From the NCBI RefSeq assembly GCF_026212465.1, contig NC_080047.1, positions 39,616,422 through 39,680,421 on the forward strand: a DNA stretch of 64,000 bases. The letters run 5' to 3'. Below are positions 61,716 through 64,000 of the stretch, piece after piece. The first letter of the stretch is position 1, and the number at the start of each line of letters is the position of its first letter. The notes under the pieces are model-generated. The model ran no database searches. It was given only the letters and a program-made list of their open reading frames with translations, and had not been told where the DNA came from. Both the position numbers and the translations under genes were made by a program. The DNA is from Amaranthus tricolor. Lineage: Eukaryota > Streptophyta > Magnoliopsida > Caryophyllales > Amaranthaceae.

Positions 61716-64000
61716 TTAATACCTAACAAATTGCCTAGTATCATCTTTACTTTGCCTCCCATATGGGTTGCTCTCATTGAACCTGCCTTCTACTTTACGC
61801 ATCTTCTTCCTGAACTTCGAGGCACTGCTATCGAGTTTCAGGTCTACGTTTGGAGGGCAAGAAAAGCAAAACGAAGCAGCCACTGCCTGTACACATAAAA
61901 CACATTGATTTTATTTCATGCTTTAGCGTAATTTAGATTTAGAGGTCGGGATGGTTTGAAAACCAAAATGAATGGAAAAAGATGTTGGATAGTGTGTTCT
62001 GAAGTTAAGTAGATTATTTTGTTTAAGTAGTTAGTGATCTACTTAGAGAAGTAGCAAGTAAAAATAGTGGGATTATGCTCCGATAGTTTTAGTTATCATG
62101 AATTGATCTAATTCTCACAATATTAGGATGTAGGCATTTAGTAGAGGTGTTCAAAACAAGAACTAATAATCTGAAATTTACCCGAGCTTATAACCGAACC
62201 CAATTTGATCCGATTTCAAAAATGATTTACTATGATGTTAAAAACATGGACACAAAACCCGATTTCAATCTGACTGAAACACCTAATCCGAAATCAATCC
62301 GATGACCCGAATGAACACCTCTAGCATTTAGTTTGATCTCTAAATTTCTCTCATCTCTGTCCCATCATAATTTCAACAAAAGAGAATCCATGAGATATAT
62401 TGGTTCATATAACCGACCCCAATTGGTATTCGTTGTTATTGGCCTAACACCAAATTTAGTCCAAAGAATCCAAAACAAAAGATTTGGTGAATTCTAAATA
62501 CTTCATCAGACAAACAGTAAATTGACATGAACACAAAATTAGTTCCAATTTGCAAGTTGTGATCATACTTTAGGTCAATTAGAGCCCTTCATTGTTAGAA
62601 CCTTTCAAGTCTATTTGATTCCTGGGTGCTTGGCGTAATGCTAACTAAAATGAGCCTTATCAAAATCATACGTCGAGTCGATTCGCCATGGATAATAATT
62701 GAAAATTTCAGAAGAAAATTATTACCTGCAGATCAAGTTGATGAGCATTGAACACATCCTTCATGGAATGCGAGTTATATGCCAATATATAAGCCCTATA
62801 AGCTTCTTTAGCTGACTTGTTCAAGTAGTAATTATTTGCTACCAATTTCTCCTGCCAAAATCAACAGCAGGTAAGCCGAATACTTTTATAGAACTAATTG
62901 GAAACACGAAACAGAAATAGAATGAAGTGGTACCAGATGAGACTGCACATTTGCTAGTTTCCTTTCATCAAACTCATATTCTTTCACAGGAACCTTCTCA
63001 CTCTGCATAGACAATTTAAGTCCACAAAAATAGAAGACAAAAAATATACTGAATCAGTCCAGACTCTAGCACACCCGATAACAGAATAAAATTAATGATT
63101 TCCGTGCTTTAACATCAAAAATTCGGCCTTGTACTTCTAAATAAAAAAACACCCTAAAATTATTCATACAAAAAAAGGTCTCTCTTCAATTTTTCCCCAA
63201 AGTATCTAATTAAGAGTCATTTTTGCAATCAAAAAACTAAAAAACTTGATCTTCGCATACATTTTACAATTTTGATGGCTTCATACCTTTAAATAAGCAA
63301 GAAACCGCAACTCTTCAGGAATTAGAAAGAGCAGAGCATTTCCCTTGGCACCTTCACCACGAGCTGTTCGCCCAACCCTATGGATATATTCCTGAAAGGG
63401 AAAACATTTCAGCTAACTGGCCCATATAAAGAGCTTTATCAAAAAGGTAAAGAAGCAAGTTGGAAACCTTTGGATCATCAGGAGGATCATACTGGACAAT
63501 CCAATCCTACAAATTCAAGAAAAGAACAGATCAATCAAGTGTAAAAGCTGTTGTTAAACTGTTGATTTAAACTTGAAACCACCTTTAAACAAATGAAGCA
63601 CACAACATTTTCCATCATATTAACTGTTAAGTAATTAATAATCACAAATTAACAATTGATTTTGTATTTTTATCTAACTCTAATTTATAGGAGTATTAAT
63701 CAGGAAACAAGCTTTGCCCATCCTCTCCCCTCAAACTGCAGCCACCGCACCCTAAAACCAAGCTCATCTACTCACCACACCAACCTCCCTCTAAGCCTCT
63801 CAAAACCAATGCATATGCACCCTCATTGACCCAACACCCAAGCTCCCCTTGTCCCAAGCCATCATCCTTGCTATTTTTACCCACCCTTTTTCTCCGATTA
63901 CCCCCATGTCCATACCTGTCACCAACCTCACACCACACACAGCACCCTCACCTTATCATCCAGAGTCCAGAACAATCAACTAACATGGATAATCACTACA
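61716..64000 (-). CDS. HAS1: DEAD-box RNA helicase, HAS1/DDX18 type, 3' part
   Basis: Five 3' exons on the minus strand join in frame: 63506-63468, 63391-63287, 63002-62934, 62851-62726 and 61886-61716. The gene continues right of the window, so the N-terminal domain is missing here. Helicase motif VI is HRVGRTARG. The C-terminal family signature follows: [87 protein letters not shown]. It ends in a basic tail ([13 protein letters not shown]). HAS1 proteins act in the nucleolus in ribosomal subunit assembly. The plant members are RH27 and RH51; I cannot tell which this is. The last intron holds a 182 bp MITE. Confidence 0.93.
62142..62323. mobile_element. TAGAGGTGTTCA MITE, copy 3 (helicase intron)
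   Basis: A 182 bp element with ends TAGAGGTGTTCA on both sides (inverted) and a perfect 8 bp TSD GCATTTAG at 62134-62141 and 62324-62331. The interior closely matches copy 1 at 23114 (CAAAACCCGATTTCAA, GATGACCCGAATGAACA). Confidence 0.92.
63507..64000. other. Helicase intron reaching the window edge
   Basis: No exon fits here. Positions 63700-63990 are unusually C-rich and T-poor (CACACCAACCTCCCTC..), unlike the rest of the intron, and loosely resemble the C-rich core of the small MULE at 38380-38500. No homologous stretch long enough to call. Confidence 0.35.

Overview
This is a nuclear genomic window from a flowering plant, probably a eudicot. It is AT-rich, with long, intron-split genes separated by transposon-filled spacers. 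The introns have GT..AG borders that can be joined codon by codon. A recurring MITE with GAGACCGTCTC-type ends makes me think of Caryophyllales, but that lineage guess is weak.

Layout. Positions 1-7,770 are gene-free and hold a Stowaway-like MITE, a decayed tRNA-Phe between two long direct repeats, two hAT-type elements with 8 bp target-site duplications (TSDs), a GGCCCGTTTGG-type MITE and a 340 bp CACTA element. Positions 7,777-13,844 are one complete Mutator-like element (MULE, 6,068 bp) with 88 bp terminal inverted repeats (TIRs) and a perfect 9 bp TSD. It carries a transposase broken by three in-frame stops, a separate plant-mobile-domain (PMD) gene, and arrays of near-perfect AAACCGCCA palindromes inside both ends. 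A seven-exon pectate lyase gene lies at 17,030-22,484. Positions 23,100-30,960 are a transposon cluster: a 180 bp MITE, an (AAT)n-rich non-autonomous MULE, GAGACCGTCTC MITEs, and a complete hAT element (26,977-30,740) sitting between the two arms of an older inverted repeat. A seven-exon purple acid phosphatase gene (34,171-40,304, PAP15 type) follows, its three largest introns swollen by MITEs, a LINE fragment and a small MULE.

Two tandem minus-strand genes (41,330-42,919 and 47,083-48,726) encode hAT-transposase-derived proteins. They have lost the BED finger and catalytic motifs but keep open frames of more than 525 codons, so they look like co-opted host genes within a roughly 4 kb segmental duplication. 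A five-exon Lunapark (ER junction) gene occupies 54,392-59,787. The right edge holds the 3' end of a HAS1-type DEAD-box helicase gene on the minus strand, which runs out of the window.

The host genes have unrelated jobs: cell-wall pectin cleavage, phosphate release, ER shaping and ribosome biogenesis. They form no pathway together. The most notable content is the set of exactly delimited mobile elements: nine have matching TSDs read directly from the sequence (seven perfect or 3 bp CACTA-type, two with one mismatch). Exon borders were read by eye from splice signals and reading-frame continuity, without transcripts.
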